64,000 nucleotides of DNA from NCBI GenBank assembly GCA_022478985.1, contig JAKSZP010013636.1, positions 1 through 64,000 on the forward strand, in the 5' to 3' direction. Shown piece after piece: positions 45,677-56,789 of this stretch. Position 1 is the stretch's first letter. Each line of letters opens with the position of its first letter. The translations under genes and the position numbers were made by a program. The DNA comes from Massospora cicadina (taxonomy: Eukaryota; Entomophthoromycota; Entomophthoromycetes; Entomophthorales; Entomophthoraceae). The notes under the pieces are model-generated. The model ran no database searches, was not told the DNA's origin, and saw only the letters and a list, made by a program, of their open reading frames with translations.

Positions 45677-45927
45677 TTTAATTTTATTCGAGGTGGGCCG
45701 ACCTGAGGACGATACCACAACGATTAGGAAAGTGAAGAAAATGGGAAAGGAGGATAAAACCCGGAAAACTCCATGCGCAGCGTATGATAGGCCAGGAACT
45801 CCATGGACCGCCTTTGCTATTCGCTATCTCAGTTTGGGGCATTGGCGCGCAAAACCAACAGTCAAAATCGTCCCCTACCCAAAGTCCATTACCGGGATCA
45901 AACTCGGGAGGCAGTGGTAGAGGGTCC
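45677..45927 (-). mobile_element. SINE-like 251-bp retroposon
   Basis: A GC-richer block sits in AT-rich sequence between perfect 17-bp direct repeats. Read on the minus strand it starts GGACCCTCTACCACTGCC and has a box-B-like GAGTTTGATCC within the hairpin-forming CCGAGTTTGATCCCGG (about 45,892-45,907). It ends in an A-rich tail (CGAATAAAATTAAA) directly against the repeat. Polarity, tail, long target duplication and a possible tRNA 3' half fit a SINE mobilised by a LINE; the 5' half of the tRNA head (box A) is not recognisable. Open frames on both strands (75 and 82 codons) are probably chance. The last about 25 bases resemble the LINE-A 3' end. Confidence 0.75.
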
Positions 45928-45944
45928 GCCATTTAAGCTTATAT
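45928..45944. repeat. SINE-like insertion target duplication, right
   Basis: Second perfect copy of GCCATTTAAGCTTATAT. Because the element is on the minus strand this copy marks its 5' end. Confidence 0.9.
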
Positions 45945-48074
45945 AATATTATGATTAATATTATTTGTAGGTCCATCACTAATAGAGTATCTTAATCATA
46001 AGTGAGTGTTTATTAAATGTGATATTTCATACCAGTATTAAATTATTTTTTATATCAATCCTTGTCATTCTAATAATGGTAACTATATTATATACCAATA
46101 TGACTTAAACCCATTTAAAGCCCTTACATGTACTTACAAGTCTTTCAATGGACTATGTCCATTAAAAGAAAACCTGTAAACTTATCATAACCAGGTGTTT
46201 ACATACTCTAAGAAGATATCTGAAGTTTCCTTATCATACCTTGTTAAAAAATTCCAACTATGTGATTATAACTTGCCAGGTGGCTTAGTATTTGCTGAGT
46301 AATACTGTTGCATTTTTAGCCATGGTTACTTAGAACCTTAAGTCTAATTAAATCTTTACTTTTATATTGAGCCTGAGATTGATCATCCATGTGTTTTATT
46401 CACCTTGTTTAGAGGCTTAAAGTTACTTAAAATAATATTAAGTCTATAAAATTAAAGGCAGAATCCAGAAAATAAAAAAATCTTAATCACCCAGATTGGG
46501 TTTCTATGTTTGTATACCAGATTTTCAGTATAGCTACATATCACTTTGTGGCAGACAAATAGATTTTACTGCAGATATACAAACCAGTTACTAGTTTGTG
46601 TCAGGTAATTTAGATTAGAATGCACACTCTCCCTAATGGCTACCACTTTGCTTCTCTTTATATATCCCCTACTTCAATGACACATCTTAACTGCCTTTGC
46701 TAATCAAAATAATTATTACTGTTACCAATAGTGATATTTCTCCTGGCGTTGAGCACCAGAAGAAATAAGAATATTAGGCCAATTTATCAACAAAGAGCCT
46801 TTTAAAACTTATGAGTTTTTTTAAGGTTTTTGACAGGAAGTGAGTGGTAGCACTACCTGCAAAGCAAAGCATCTCTGGTATTCACAAGCATAAAAAATTA
46901 CTATAAAATCCCCCTTTAAACTCTCAAGACCTTAAATATGATGTAATCATAGATGGATAAGCTCTTTAAATTAAAAATTAATTAAAAGGTGAAGACTTTT
47001 ATCTCAGATAGAAATTTAAGTAACCTATTGGCCCTTGGAATCAAACGTATTGTTTAAAACCCTTTTAGAATCTTTTTTGCTTTAAACTATACTATATTTG
47101 AGACCTTAAATAAAGGTTCTAGACTTCCAAGTTTTATCATCTGTGGTTTAGGTTTTCTATTTTGAGCTATCAAATAATGAGTTGCCATCGTGCACACATG
47201 CTACAAACAGAGACAGCAAATAGCAAGGCAGTCCATAAATTTTCTGGCATATTAGAACGCTGCAAATAGAGTTTTGCCAGAACCTTTTCTCATTTTCCAG
47301 TTGATTTCAGATTACCATTCCCCCATAATTAGTACAGTACTTTCCCCACGTTTGTAATTATTGGCAATCATAAATGAGATTTTTTTAGGGTTGGAATTTT
47401 AGAAATTTCCTTACACTAACAGTTGCAATTTCAAATCTGCAACATGACTTAAGTGTTGATTTGATGAAATGTAAGATATTTTTAATAAAATTTATATTTT
47501 ACAGTATTTTTAAAACTATGTTTTTTTCAGTCTACCAGATAATAGTTGCTGGGATGCTGGCATTCATTAGGTTTAAAAAGCCTATTTATGATAATTTTGT
47601 GTAGCTCTTGCTGGGCTACAATTTATTAGTTAAGGATCAATTTCCCCTTTCCTCACATGAAATTCTTGTTATTTATCTGTAGTAAAAGCCCATCTTTAAT
47701 ATGTCAGAACTACTATTTGGGAGTGATGTTTAAATCTATTTATTTATCTAAATTTTATAATATGGTGTGGTTGGCAGAAGGAGAAAAAACCAAGTTCTGG
47801 AATGCTGTGAGGGCATTTGCACAAAAAGATCAAAATGATGTGACAGAATAAACAAGAGCAACCAGGACTAGTGGGTGCCTATAACTTTCTCCAGTTGGTA
47901 CCTTAGGCTAAAGTATGGGCATTAGCCATTTAGCATGGAAGACATGAATGTATGAGAATCCAGCTGACTTCTGCTCGCTGGTGCTGGACGCTGCTGGATT
48001 CCACAACTGATTTATTTGAATTAAGAATAAAAACAATAATGAATAAAAAGCTGGTTTTATAAGTTTTTATTTTG
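45945..48074. other. AT-rich non-coding region
   Basis: About 2.1 kb with no recognised gene or element. One plus-strand frame (47,657-47,851, 64 codons) ends in MVWLAEGEKTKFWNAVRAFA, which looks protein-like but matches nothing I know. It could be a relic of a coding sequence. Confidence 0.4.
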
Positions 48075-48634
48075 TGTTGGCGTGGGGAAAGAGAAATTGA
48101 ACCCTCTCAATATCTTAACTTTCAGTATTTAAACTGTATCAAGGGTCATAGGGAATTCAATGGTAAGTTTGGAATAGTTTAGTATGATCCAAATTAGGAA
48201 ATATGTAAATTTGGCCTATCATAGCTTGGAAAACTCGCTTCTCTTTGGCTGAATGATATATGGGTGATTATCTTTAGGCAAGATTTATTTGTGAGGTAAT
48301 AAATTAATATGATTCAGCCAATATTCATTAGATAAAATTATTGCACCTTGGTGACCCCTGCCAAGCTTATAAGTGAGGTTGGTTCCCATTTAGGTGTTTG
48401 CTTTGAACTATACATAACCTGAAGAGAAACCTCCAATGGACTCTCATGGTTTCCCTGCGTGGTTGGGGCAATTCAACTGCCCAACTTTGTGCTATTTGCA
48501 CGTTTGAATACATAAAAGAGTTACCCCAATTTTCAGGGTTCTACTGAGAATAAATCAGGGTCTCTTAGCTAATAAAATCATTTCTATTACTTAAATTGCT
48601 CTTAACATCATTACAAACATGTAAATGTCCAACA
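48075..48634 (-). repeat. Probable 3' LTR of a minus-strand element
   Basis: The unit starts TGTTGG and ends CCAACA on the plus strand (inverted termini) and is followed by a polypurine tract read on the minus strand. The arrangement copies Gypsy-C, where TTTCCAACA is followed by a pyrimidine run. The 5' LTR is not in the window, so the start at 48,075 rests only on the inverted terminus. Confidence 0.5.
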
Positions 48635-48902
48635 CTTCCCCCTTTTGGCCAATTTTGACCCAAAACATTATTTTCTTGAAGCCAGGAGGGCAAATGTCTG
48701 ACAGGATGAATCAATTCAGGCGTGGCATTATTGCTCACCATACATCAGACCACATTAGAGCCAGGGTTGGTATGCGCCATTTGAGTGTAGCCTTGTGAAA
48801 CCCTCTGGGTGACAGAGGATGGTGGTGTATTAAATCCACTACACTTTGCCTGTTGAGGTATATTTTGTTTATTTATTTCTTCTTGTGCAATATTCACAGA
48901 AC
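48635..48902 (-). other. Polypurine tract and internal remnant of the same element
   Basis: The minus strand reads GGCCAAAAGGGGGAAG against the LTR (48,635-48,650). About 250 bases of internal sequence follow and are cut off by the Gypsy-D insertion at 48,908. No coding motif is visible. Confidence 0.45.
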
Positions 48903-48907
48903 ACCTT
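48903..48907. repeat. Gypsy-D target-site duplication, left
   Basis: ACCTT here and ACTTT at 55,034-55,038 differ by one C/T change, consistent with an aged 5-bp duplication. Confidence 0.6.
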
Positions 48908-49430
48908 TGTCAAGATTTTCATATGACTGTGTGATAAGCTAGTATTCTGGTGAATCATTAATTAGATGTGAAGTGACTCCGAGGGCGAGTAATAGGTTAG
49001 AGCAATGTGAGGTGAATCAATTGAATCAATTATGGTTCAGTATTTGAGGAAATTCCGTTGAAGCCTTGAGGGTCAAACGAATTCTACATTAATAGTGAAT
49101 CAAGAATTACTAAGCAAAATGTGTCAAATCCGTCAAGGATACTGAGGGTTAAAGGTTGAGTGAGAGAGAGAAGGAGGGGGAGGGTTTTTTAGTTGAAGAA
49201 AAGAAGTGAGTAGGAAGAAGTAGGGAATGTATGCAGAGAGGGTCTACAGTTAGATCATATTAAAAATAAATAGTAGCGACATTGGGGCAATTGCCTCATA
49301 TTTTTATATATAAGGTTATTACATTTAATTGAGGGTCTAACGATCTCCATATCATTTGGCCATTGCTCAGTGGGCTAAACCCTGTGCAATTCGTTCAGCA
49401 GAATTAGCTATATCTGCCAAAAAGCTAACA
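48908..49430 (+). repeat. Gypsy-D 5' LTR
   Basis: The 523-bp LTR runs from TGTCAAGATT to AAGCTAACA and is closely similar to 54,508-55,033. It carries a TATATATAAGG promoter-like element (49,304-49,314). The primer-binding site follows after one base. Confidence 0.92.
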
Positions 49431-49431
49431 G

Positions 49432-49451
49432 TGGTGCTCACTACAGAGGGC
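49432..49451 (+). promoter_or_regulatory. Gypsy-D primer-binding site
   Basis: TGGTGCTCACTACAGAGGGC lies one base after the LTR. It differs at one position from the sites of Gypsy-C and Gypsy-E. Confidence 0.82.
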
Positions 49452-49480
49452 CCATTGATCAACTGATTACAATTTCATCA

Positions 49481-50640
49481 ATGGTACCTATGGCGCAACC
49501 AGCTCACTTTGATGGGGTACTACCCCCGGTGGTTGAAATAACTCACCATGGGGAACTGAAGCTTGCTTTGGATACCTTACTTCAGGCACAAAAAGTGCTT
49601 TTTCATGAGAATAATTTTATTACTGCTCAGCTCAACCATGCCTTTCACCAACTGCTCCTGGTAGGTGGTCATGCCAACCAACTTGCCAACCTCTTGAGAA
49701 GCACGATGGAGCAGCTAGACTGTGCAGAGTATAAATTAGATAAGATCGTTAAGGAAAAGGAAATCTGCAGCAACAGGCTGCCCCCATTTAACTACAATGG
49801 TAACATACATGGGTTTTTCAAGCGTTTTGAGCTTGCCATAGAGGGCTTCTGATCAACAAAAGCTAAATTATTGTTATCTGCGTTGGATGTTTCAAGTGCT
49901 GATCAAGTTACTTTTTTATCTTAAAGACAGTACTGTAGCTTACCAAGAGGTGAAGGAGACTGTAATTTGCCTGTTTGGGGGCAAAGCAAACTTGGCTCAG
50001 CGCAAGGCGGACTTTTTAACAATATCTTTTCAAAAAAATGAGTCTTTAATACATTTTTCGGAGCAATTCACTAATGAGGCTCATGTGTTGTTGGGTGCCA
50101 ATGTCTTATCTAATGAGGAGGTGGGCATAGCAATGACGGCAGCTATCAAGCCCTACCGCGAATTGCATAATGCTATGGCATACACTCTTCAGGAGGATGC
50201 AGAGTTACTCAAAATTATTCATCATTTACGCCATTTATCCGCCACCTTTAGTGCTCCCAATGTGGAGCGGAAGGATCCTGTATCTGTCATGGATATTCCG
50301 CTAAATGAAGGATCCCACCAATATGGGGGTAATTTTTGGGTCACTCCTCGACCACTTAATTCCTGGGCGGGTCCTCTATGTCCCTATTATGGTCAAACTG
50401 TTTATCCTTGGGCCCATAATAAACCGTGGTTCAATAGTAGACCTAGACCTTCTGGGGTGATTCTGAGATGAGTGCCAGTCCCAAACAGTTGTTTCTCGTG
50501 TGGCCAAACAGGTCATTATGCAGTTGGTTGTCAGGCCAAACCCAGGGTCCACACAGTATCCGTTGGACCACATGAACAGGGAAAAGGGCGAGTGGAGTAG
50601 AGATGGGACGCTCTGCTTCCACTAATTTAATTGTAATTGT
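49481..50640 (+). pseudogene. Gypsy-D gag
   Basis: The first ATG after the primer site (49,481) opens a 123-codon piece with a helical capsid-like start, broken by TGA after ELAIEGF. The next piece (49,887-50,471) continues the capsid region (VKETVICLFGGKANLAQRK, HFSEQFTNEAHVLLGA) and the Pro/Tyr-rich linker, again ending in TGA. The nucleocapsid knuckle CFSCGQTGHYAVGC (C-X2-C-X4-H-X4-C, 50,490-50,531) is intact. One in-frame stop and one frameshift inactivate it. Capsid assembly and RNA packaging are the known Gag roles. Confidence 0.8.
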
Positions 50641-50764
50641 CCCTGATGTACATCTTGAATCACCCTGTGTCACCTCCAGGGCACACTCTGAGAGTTTACT
50701 AAACCAACAGATCCCTTACCACCTTCTGGCCTCAAGCTGAGGTAGAGACCCCAATAATGCGGAC

Positions 50765-51445
50765 ATGGGGCTCTACCAAGACGTGTATAAGCTGTACGCC
50801 TGGCAAATCCTTGAGTGGAATGGTACGATCGGTGGTGAACCCTCCACATATGTTGCTGCTTTGGAGGTGGTGGATGTGGCGGTTCCTGTAGAAAAGATTG
50901 CTCAAGAGTATCCTCATGTTGGGGCTGGTGTGTACACTTTTCTGGGTAATCAAACACCCTTGAATGTTTCTATATCAAACACCAAGGGTTCTTCTTATTT
51001 GGAATGCACCTACTATGACATATTTGTACAGAATACCAAAATTAAGGCGATTATTGATACAGGCTCTCCTGTCAATATAATATCCACCAAGCTTGTGGCT
51101 AAGCTTCTGTTGAAGCCAGATGTGGACCACCGAGTAGTGTATGGAACTGCGTGCACAGAGCACTGTGTCAGAAGGCGCATATAGCTCATTGCCTTTGAGG
51201 TTTGGGTCAGCCAGCGTATCTGCTCCAGCTGTGGTGTTGCCTAATGACCACTATGACATGTTGATTGCGGCTGCATTTATGCGGCACTTTGGGGCTGTGG
51301 TTAATATGGCGGATGAAACCATCAGTATCCTGGGACAACAGATCCCTATTTATTTTACTTCCAGCGGAGTCCCAGAGGACCCAATCCTCTCCAGGCAAAT
51401 TAATCTTGCCTACAGCTATGGTGTGATTCCTGTAAATTATTGACA
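50765..51445 (+). pseudogene. Gypsy-D aspartic protease
   Basis: The open piece 50,765-51,184 contains the active site IIDTGSPVNIISTKL, with DTGS at 51,056-51,067 intact. A frameshift near 51,160 moves the rest into 51,141-51,443 (SAPAVVLPNDHYDMLIAAAF), where the usual LIGTAF is LIAAAF. The enzyme would mature Gag-Pol. The sequence SYLECTYYDIFV just before the active site parallels Gypsy-C and Gypsy-E. Confidence 0.85.
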
Positions 51446-52840
51446 GATGAAGCAAAAGACCTGAACGCTTCCAAACCAGATTTATGAGTATAAAGTGATT
51501 CCGCTGCAAGCTGGGAAGCTTGGACTATCCCTTCAGGGCATCAGGTCATAATTGGGACAGAGCTCAAAATTGATATACTGGGAGGTCTGTACGGAGAGGT
51601 TGTGGGGCCTTATCAACAATTGCAGCTCAAACCTCATGTGGCTTCTGGGTTACTGTTACCAGGGCAGGGGGAAGTGAAGGTGTTGGTAGTGAATCTGCAA
51701 AAGGAGGTGATGAAGGTTCAGCGGCACCAAGTGGTGGCTTACCTAAATCTGGTTTTTATTGATGAGGTCCATCAGATACATGACTTTGGTTCCTGGGAAG
51801 ATATTGGCTTGCATCGAAAAACTATCTTCAGCATAATGATGGTGGTTCTGCGGGAGGCGCTAACTGGTCTATCAGAGGATCAGAAGGACAGGGTGATGGA
51901 TCTTTTTGAGAAATACTGCAGCATTTTTGCAACTAATGATCACAACTTGGGTTGTGCTCGCAAGGTCATACATCAAGTGGACACGGGATACCACCCCCCT
52001 ATTAGGTCATGACCTATCCAATGCTCAAAGGCAGCAGAAGAAGTTGTATCTGCAGAATTAGATATATTGGTGGAACAGGGAATGTTGGAGCCATCAAAGA
52101 GTCCCTGGGCATCTCTGATGCTTATTGTCAAAAAGAAAGATGGCTCCAATCAAGTAGTAATCAATTATTGGAAGCTTAACAGCATTATGAAAAAAGATTC
52201 ATACCCGCTTCCTCAGATCGACAATGCTTTAGATTGGTTAGGTGGGGCCAAGTATTTCTCTGCTATGGACTTGATATCAGGGTACTGGCAGATTGAGTTG
52301 CCAGCGGCGGAACAAGAAAAGTGCGCTATAATTACCACAAAGGGACTGTTCCAGCCTACACGTATGCCACAGGGTTTGTGCAATGCCCCTGCTACGTTCC
52401 AGCGGGCTATGGACACTATTTTGGGTAACCTAAAGCTGTCTTGCGTTCTTGTCTACCTTGACAATATCAATGTGTTTTTGCGGATGTTCATGGAGCATCT
52501 TGAACACCTGGAGCAAGTATTCCGCCGCCCAGCTGAGGCAAATATCAAGATTAAGCCCCAAAAGTGACACTTTTTTAAGGAACAATTGGAATACCTCAGC
52601 TTCGTGGTAGACTCCAAAGGGCTTAGTATGCAGCTGGCCAAGGTGGAAGCCATCCATAAGATGACTCAGCCGAGCAATAAGCGAGATATCCAGGTGTTCT
52701 TGGGGATGGTCAGTTACTACCAGCGGTTCATTCCCAACTTCAACTGTTTCAGGGCTCCACTCTTTGAGCCACTTAAGAAAAACGCTGCCTTCAACTGGAC
52801 GGATCAATACCAAACTGCTTTTGATGTATTATGAACCGCG
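51446..52840 (+). pseudogene. Gypsy-D reverse transcriptase
   Basis: The linker (51,602-52,012) leads into the RT: LMLIVKKKDGSNQVVINYWK, YFSAMDLISGYWQIEL (first catalytic Asp) and RMPQGLCNAPATFQRAMD. The catalytic motif is YLDN at 52,454-52,465: GAT has become AAT, so the second Asp is Asn. Later motifs are VFLGMVSYYQRFI and APLFEPLKK. Stops occur at 52,010 (TGA), 52,567 (TGA in place of Cys) and 52,832. The frame stays the same across the last two stops, so point decay rather than indels inactivated this part. Confidence 0.88.
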
Positions 52841-53266
52841 TTGGCTAGCGCGCCTGTTTTACAATACCCCAATCTTAAAAAAGAGCTTATTGTGCGAATG
52901 GATGCTTTGCTTTCTTTTGTAGGGGCTGTATTATCACAAAAAGACGATGATGGTGTAGAGCACCCTATTACATATTGCAGCCGCAGTTTGACTGGCCCTG
53001 AATGGAATTACACCATGACTGAGTGGGAGTGTTTAGCAGTAATTATTGCATATAAAAAATTCTGGGTCTACCTCCATGGGGTGAAATTCAAAGTGGTAAC
53101 AGATCGTGCCTTCTTGCGCTGGCTACAGAATCTGAGAGAACCTGAAGGGCGACTCGTGCGATGGGCTTTGAAGCTCCAAGCATATGATTTTGAGATCACA
53201 CATTGGCCAGGGGCGAAGCATCAGAACGCGGACTGTCTTTCTTGATTACCCACGGTTGCCATTACA
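52841..53266 (+). pseudogene. Gypsy-D RNase H
   Basis: This RNase H domain directly follows the RT. It shows VRMDALLSFVGAVLSQ (first Asp; the family has DAS), YTMTEWECLAVIIAYKKF (Glu) and VVTDRAFLRWLQ (Asp kept, following His is Arg). GAKHQNADCLS then a TGA where SRLP is expected marks the junction to integrase: a CGA-to-TGA change. The domain would degrade the RNA strand of the hybrid. Confidence 0.85.
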
Positions 53267-54490
53267 GCAGATGTGGCAGATATAATGTACGAAAAAATGA
53301 TTGTGGGCAAATATCATGATGAGCTGCTATCCGTGATCAAAGCTCTAGATGGGCTTAGACAGAATATATTATTAAGCAATGGGGAATTATATAAGTGGAT
53401 GGGGGAATCAACACTGAGTTTTCAAAACCCTCTGCCAGGCCTGCGATCATTATGGATGCCCATAGGGCAGTAGGTCATGGAGGGTTGAAGAAGACGCTGG
53501 AGTTCTTGTGACCCCACTACTATTGGGAGAGTATGCACTATGATGTGCTTGAGATGGTTGGTTGTTGCCATTTGTGCCAAGTGGAGAAACCATACCATCG
53601 GAAGATCACCTACCAGCTAGTCAAGCCTCAGTTTGCATGGCATACAGTTTTGATAGACATGATGGGGCCGCTGCCAACTGGCGCAAACTGCTCCAAATAT
53701 ATAATAGTTGCCATCGACCATTTGACCAGATGGCTGGAAGCAAGGGCCATCAAGGATTGGGGGCTGTCACTATCGCCAAGCTCATCCTGGAGTGTGTTAT
53801 ACAGCGCCATGGTTGTCCGCAATTTATCCTAATGGATAATGGAACTAATTTCACATCACATATATTGGCCAAGTTGAATGAGCTCATGGCAATCCGTGGG
53901 GTTTTAACTACCCCCTACCACCTTGAATCTAACAGTATAGAGGGATGGGTTAATGGGACCTTGGTAAATATTCTCCACAAACTTGTAAATGAGCGGCTGT
54001 CAGACTGGAGCACCCTTTTATCCACCGCTGTCTTTGCGTACAATATCAGCTACCACTCAGCAACTGCTAAGAGTCTATTTCAATTGCTCTATGGATGACA
54101 TCCAGCGCTGCCTGCATTGCTTTACTACTGTGTGGAGGATACTGGCGGAGTTAAACCTCACCGCTATTTGTCTACCTTAACAAATGTACTGATTAAACTC
54201 CAAACTGAGGCATATTCCACTAGTATTGCCAAGAAGGTTTGGGATCATGTGGCTGATCAATATAGATGCAGAAGTCTTCCACAGTTTGGGGTAGGGGATT
54301 GATCCTGTTTCATAACCAAAATGGGTTTAGAAGAAGGAACAAGCTCGCCAGCATATGGAGTGGACCATTTAAGATCATAAAAAGACTGGGGCTGATGCAT
54401 ACACCATTAAGGCACCCCACTAGTGGCCAGATAATCAACCAAGAACATGCAAAGTTCCTTTGGCCTACAAGCAATATGCGCTTATCATCC
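53267..54490 (+). pseudogene. Gypsy-D integrase
   Basis: The zinc-binding region has GHGGLKKTLEF and CCHLCQVEKPYH (about 53,470-53,600). The catalytic core follows: HTVLIDMMGPL (first Asp) and, in a shifted frame, FILMDNGTNFTSH (second Asp). The Glu block reads NSIEGWVNGTL where the family has NGMVERVNGTL, so Glu is Gly in the aligned position. TGA and TAG stops near 53,470 and 53,510 and frame changes near 53,765, 54,098 and 54,300 divide it. A degenerate C-terminal part reaches the polypurine tract. Confidence 0.85.
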
Positions 54491-54492
54491 AG

Positions 54493-54507
54493 TCAAGGGG
54501 AGGGTAA
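54493..54507 (+). promoter_or_regulatory. Gypsy-D polypurine tract
   Basis: CAAGGGGAGGGTAA-type purine run lies directly before the TG of the 3' LTR. Confidence 0.8.
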
Positions 54508-55033
54508 TGTCAAGATTTCCATATGACTGGGCAATAAGCTATTGTTCTGGTGAATCATTAATTAGATGCAAAGCGAGCTCTGAGGGTGAGTAATAGGTTA
54601 GAGCAATTCGAGGTGAATCAACCAAATCAATTAGGGTTCAATATTTGAGGAAATTCCGTTGAAGCCTTGAGGGTCAAACAAATTCTACATTGATAGCAAA
54701 GTGAGAATTAATAAGAAAAATGTGTCAAATCCATCAAGGAATACTGAGGGTTAAAGGTTGAGTTAGAGAGAGAAGGAGGGAGAGGGTTTTTTAGTTGAAG
54801 AAAAGAAGTGAGTAGGAAGAAGTAGGGAATGTATGCAGAGAGGGTCTACAGTTAGATCTTATTAAAAATAAATTGTAGAGACATCAAGGTGATTGTCTCA
54901 TAGTTTTACATATAAGGCTATTACATTTAATTGAGGGTCCAACGATCTTCATATCATTTGGCCATTGCTCAGTGGGCTAAACCCTGTGCAATTCGTTCAG
55001 CAGAAATAGGCCATATCTGCCAAAAAGTTAACA
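54508..55033 (+). repeat. Gypsy-D 3' LTR
   Basis: The 526-bp copy runs from TGTCAAGATT to AAGTTAACA and matches 48,908-49,430. Differences are mostly single C/T or A/G changes. Confidence 0.92.
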
Positions 55034-55038
55034 ACTTT
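55034..55038. repeat. Gypsy-D target-site duplication, right
   Basis: ACTTT, compared with ACCTT at 48,903-48,907. Confidence 0.6.
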
Positions 55039-56090
55039 AACTTAGAAAAATGCAAAGTTATCTTTTGGTATTGTTTGTACATAAATTTTGAAATTTTAAT
55101 GCAGCCTATTATGCTAAATAATCAAGGTAACTCCCTTTAGGCATAGGTTTACAATATTGTTAAAATAGTAAGCAAGGTCTTGGGAACCTCATCTGTTATG
55201 AAGTTGTCCCACCTTAGAAAAATAAGAGTTATCCCAATAACATTAGAGTAATGGCATTACTGTATCAATCTTTTGTTATTATACTTTGATTTTTAAATTT
55301 AAAAAAATTATTGATTTTTTTAAACTCTATAAGATGTCTATTAATGCATGAGCTTGGTCAAACTCTTTTATAATTTTTAAAAAATTAAGAGCATATTCTT
55401 TTCTTTTTCTGACTTGGTTTATTTTTTTCTTCTCAAAAAATTCTAAAAAGATAAAAAATCTTCTGGGATGCTAATTTTTACTTATCCTTTATAATTTGGC
55501 CTTCTTGGCATTTATCCTTAAACTTAAGCAACAAAGACATAATGTGACACCCTTTCCTTAAATTCAAACGATAAAGTTGTGAGCTTAGATAATATAGGGC
55601 TAACGTTAAATGAAGTTTTGAGATTCAACTATCTTTCTTCCATTTAAAAAAAGTAACCCTAATCAAATATACCCTAATTAACCAAGAAACTCAAATGTCA
55701 TCAGATAAGGGCAATTGAAAGCAGCCATTATCTAAATATATTTATATTATAGCCTATATCAGTCAAACCCTCACATAACCAATCTCAGGATGATGAAGAT
55801 CTTGCAAAATATGAGATATTTAGGGTAAGCTGGGGCCTTCTCATGGCATGACCAAGGAAAGCCCATAGAAACACGGGTGAGTAGTCAACACCAAAGCCCA
55901 GAAAGGCACCTTTGAAGGGTCCTGTAGTGGCCTGGAAGAGGTGTGGGATGGGAGCTAATGAATGTGACCCAACCTGTTCTTGTGGGTGCTTCCACTCCCT
56001 GTTTTGGGGGGAATATGGGCAGCGTTGGGCATTTTTCCTCACAGCTGAAAAGTAATAATGTTTTAGGTTGAATTCAGCCAAAGAGGGGAG
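55039..56090. other. Unassigned AT-rich segment ending in a polypurine tract
   Basis: The first 700 bases are AT-rich with no gene. From about 55,785 the composition rises and a plus-strand frame is partly open, as if it were the end of a retrotransposon coding region. The segment closes with GCCAAAGAGGGGAGA (56,076-56,090), a polypurine tract. Minus-strand frame 55,785-56,081 is probably a shadow. Confidence 0.4.
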
Positions 56091-56730
56091 ATGTTGGCCA
56101 TTTGTGATTTTCTGATGTTGTTAAGTGTTATTTAATAATAGTTAAGATGCAAAAGGCAATGAAATCAGCCAAAAGTCCCTGGCCAATTCTCGGTGGAACA
56201 CTGTTAATCAGGGAAACACCAGTTCAAAACCTGTACAGACACTAGTATCAAAATCGGCTGGTCAGATTACACTGACCTTACCATGGACCTTGAGGGAATT
56301 ATTGGAAGGCACTCCCACAACCCCAACGAAGACCTTCAATGCACCTGCGTGGGGAGCCCCCTTTTATAGGCTTGGTGGGGGTCCCCCAAGGTGCAAAAAT
56401 TTCTCAGGAGGTGATTGGCTATAAATTTATAAAAATGTTACCTCATGGGTACAATTGGGCTAATAAGAATTCTTCTTCCTTCATTCTGCTGCCCTGAAGC
56501 AAGTTCCTGAGCTATTATATGTTATTCCTGCATATTTTCCTAATTTGGACTTGTGTACATTATTCCAAACATATTCCCAAATTCCCACTTGAACTTCAAA
56601 ATTACTTTAATTACTTGATAGTCAGAGGTTGAGGGTTATCGTTTTTCCCCTGTATCACGCTCACAATAAAATCATAAAAATCTAAATTTTTAGTAGCGCT
56701 TTATTTCTAACTTTATTTTGGTAAATTTCT
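56091..56730 (+). repeat. Possible 3' LTR start of an unidentified plus-strand element
   Basis: TGTTGGCCATTTGTG follows the polypurine tract exactly as an LTR should. A TATA-like TTTTATAGGC (56,362-56,371) and AATAAAATC (56,666-56,674) lie downstream in a promoter and poly(A) order. I found no CA end that pairs with it, so the right boundary is open. Confidence 0.35.
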
Positions 56731-56789
56731 TTGTGGAAACCAGCCAGCGCAAAGGACCAGCAAGCACCAATTCAGCTGGTTTTCCACAA
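56731..56789. repeat. Inverted repeat (hairpin)
   Basis: TTGTGGAAACCAGC (56,731-56,744) and GCTGGTTTTCCACAA (56,775-56,789) are complementary except for one extra base, with a 30-base loop. No transposon boundary could be linked to it. Confidence 0.65.

Noticed and set aside
45693..45920. 75-codon plus-strand frame with plausible protein composition
   Set aside because: It lies entirely inside the SINE-like insertion and overlaps an 82-codon frame on the other strand; GC-rich short insertions often give such frames by chance.
47657..47851. Possible host exon
   Set aside because: Short, no splice-site pattern I can defend and no known similarity.
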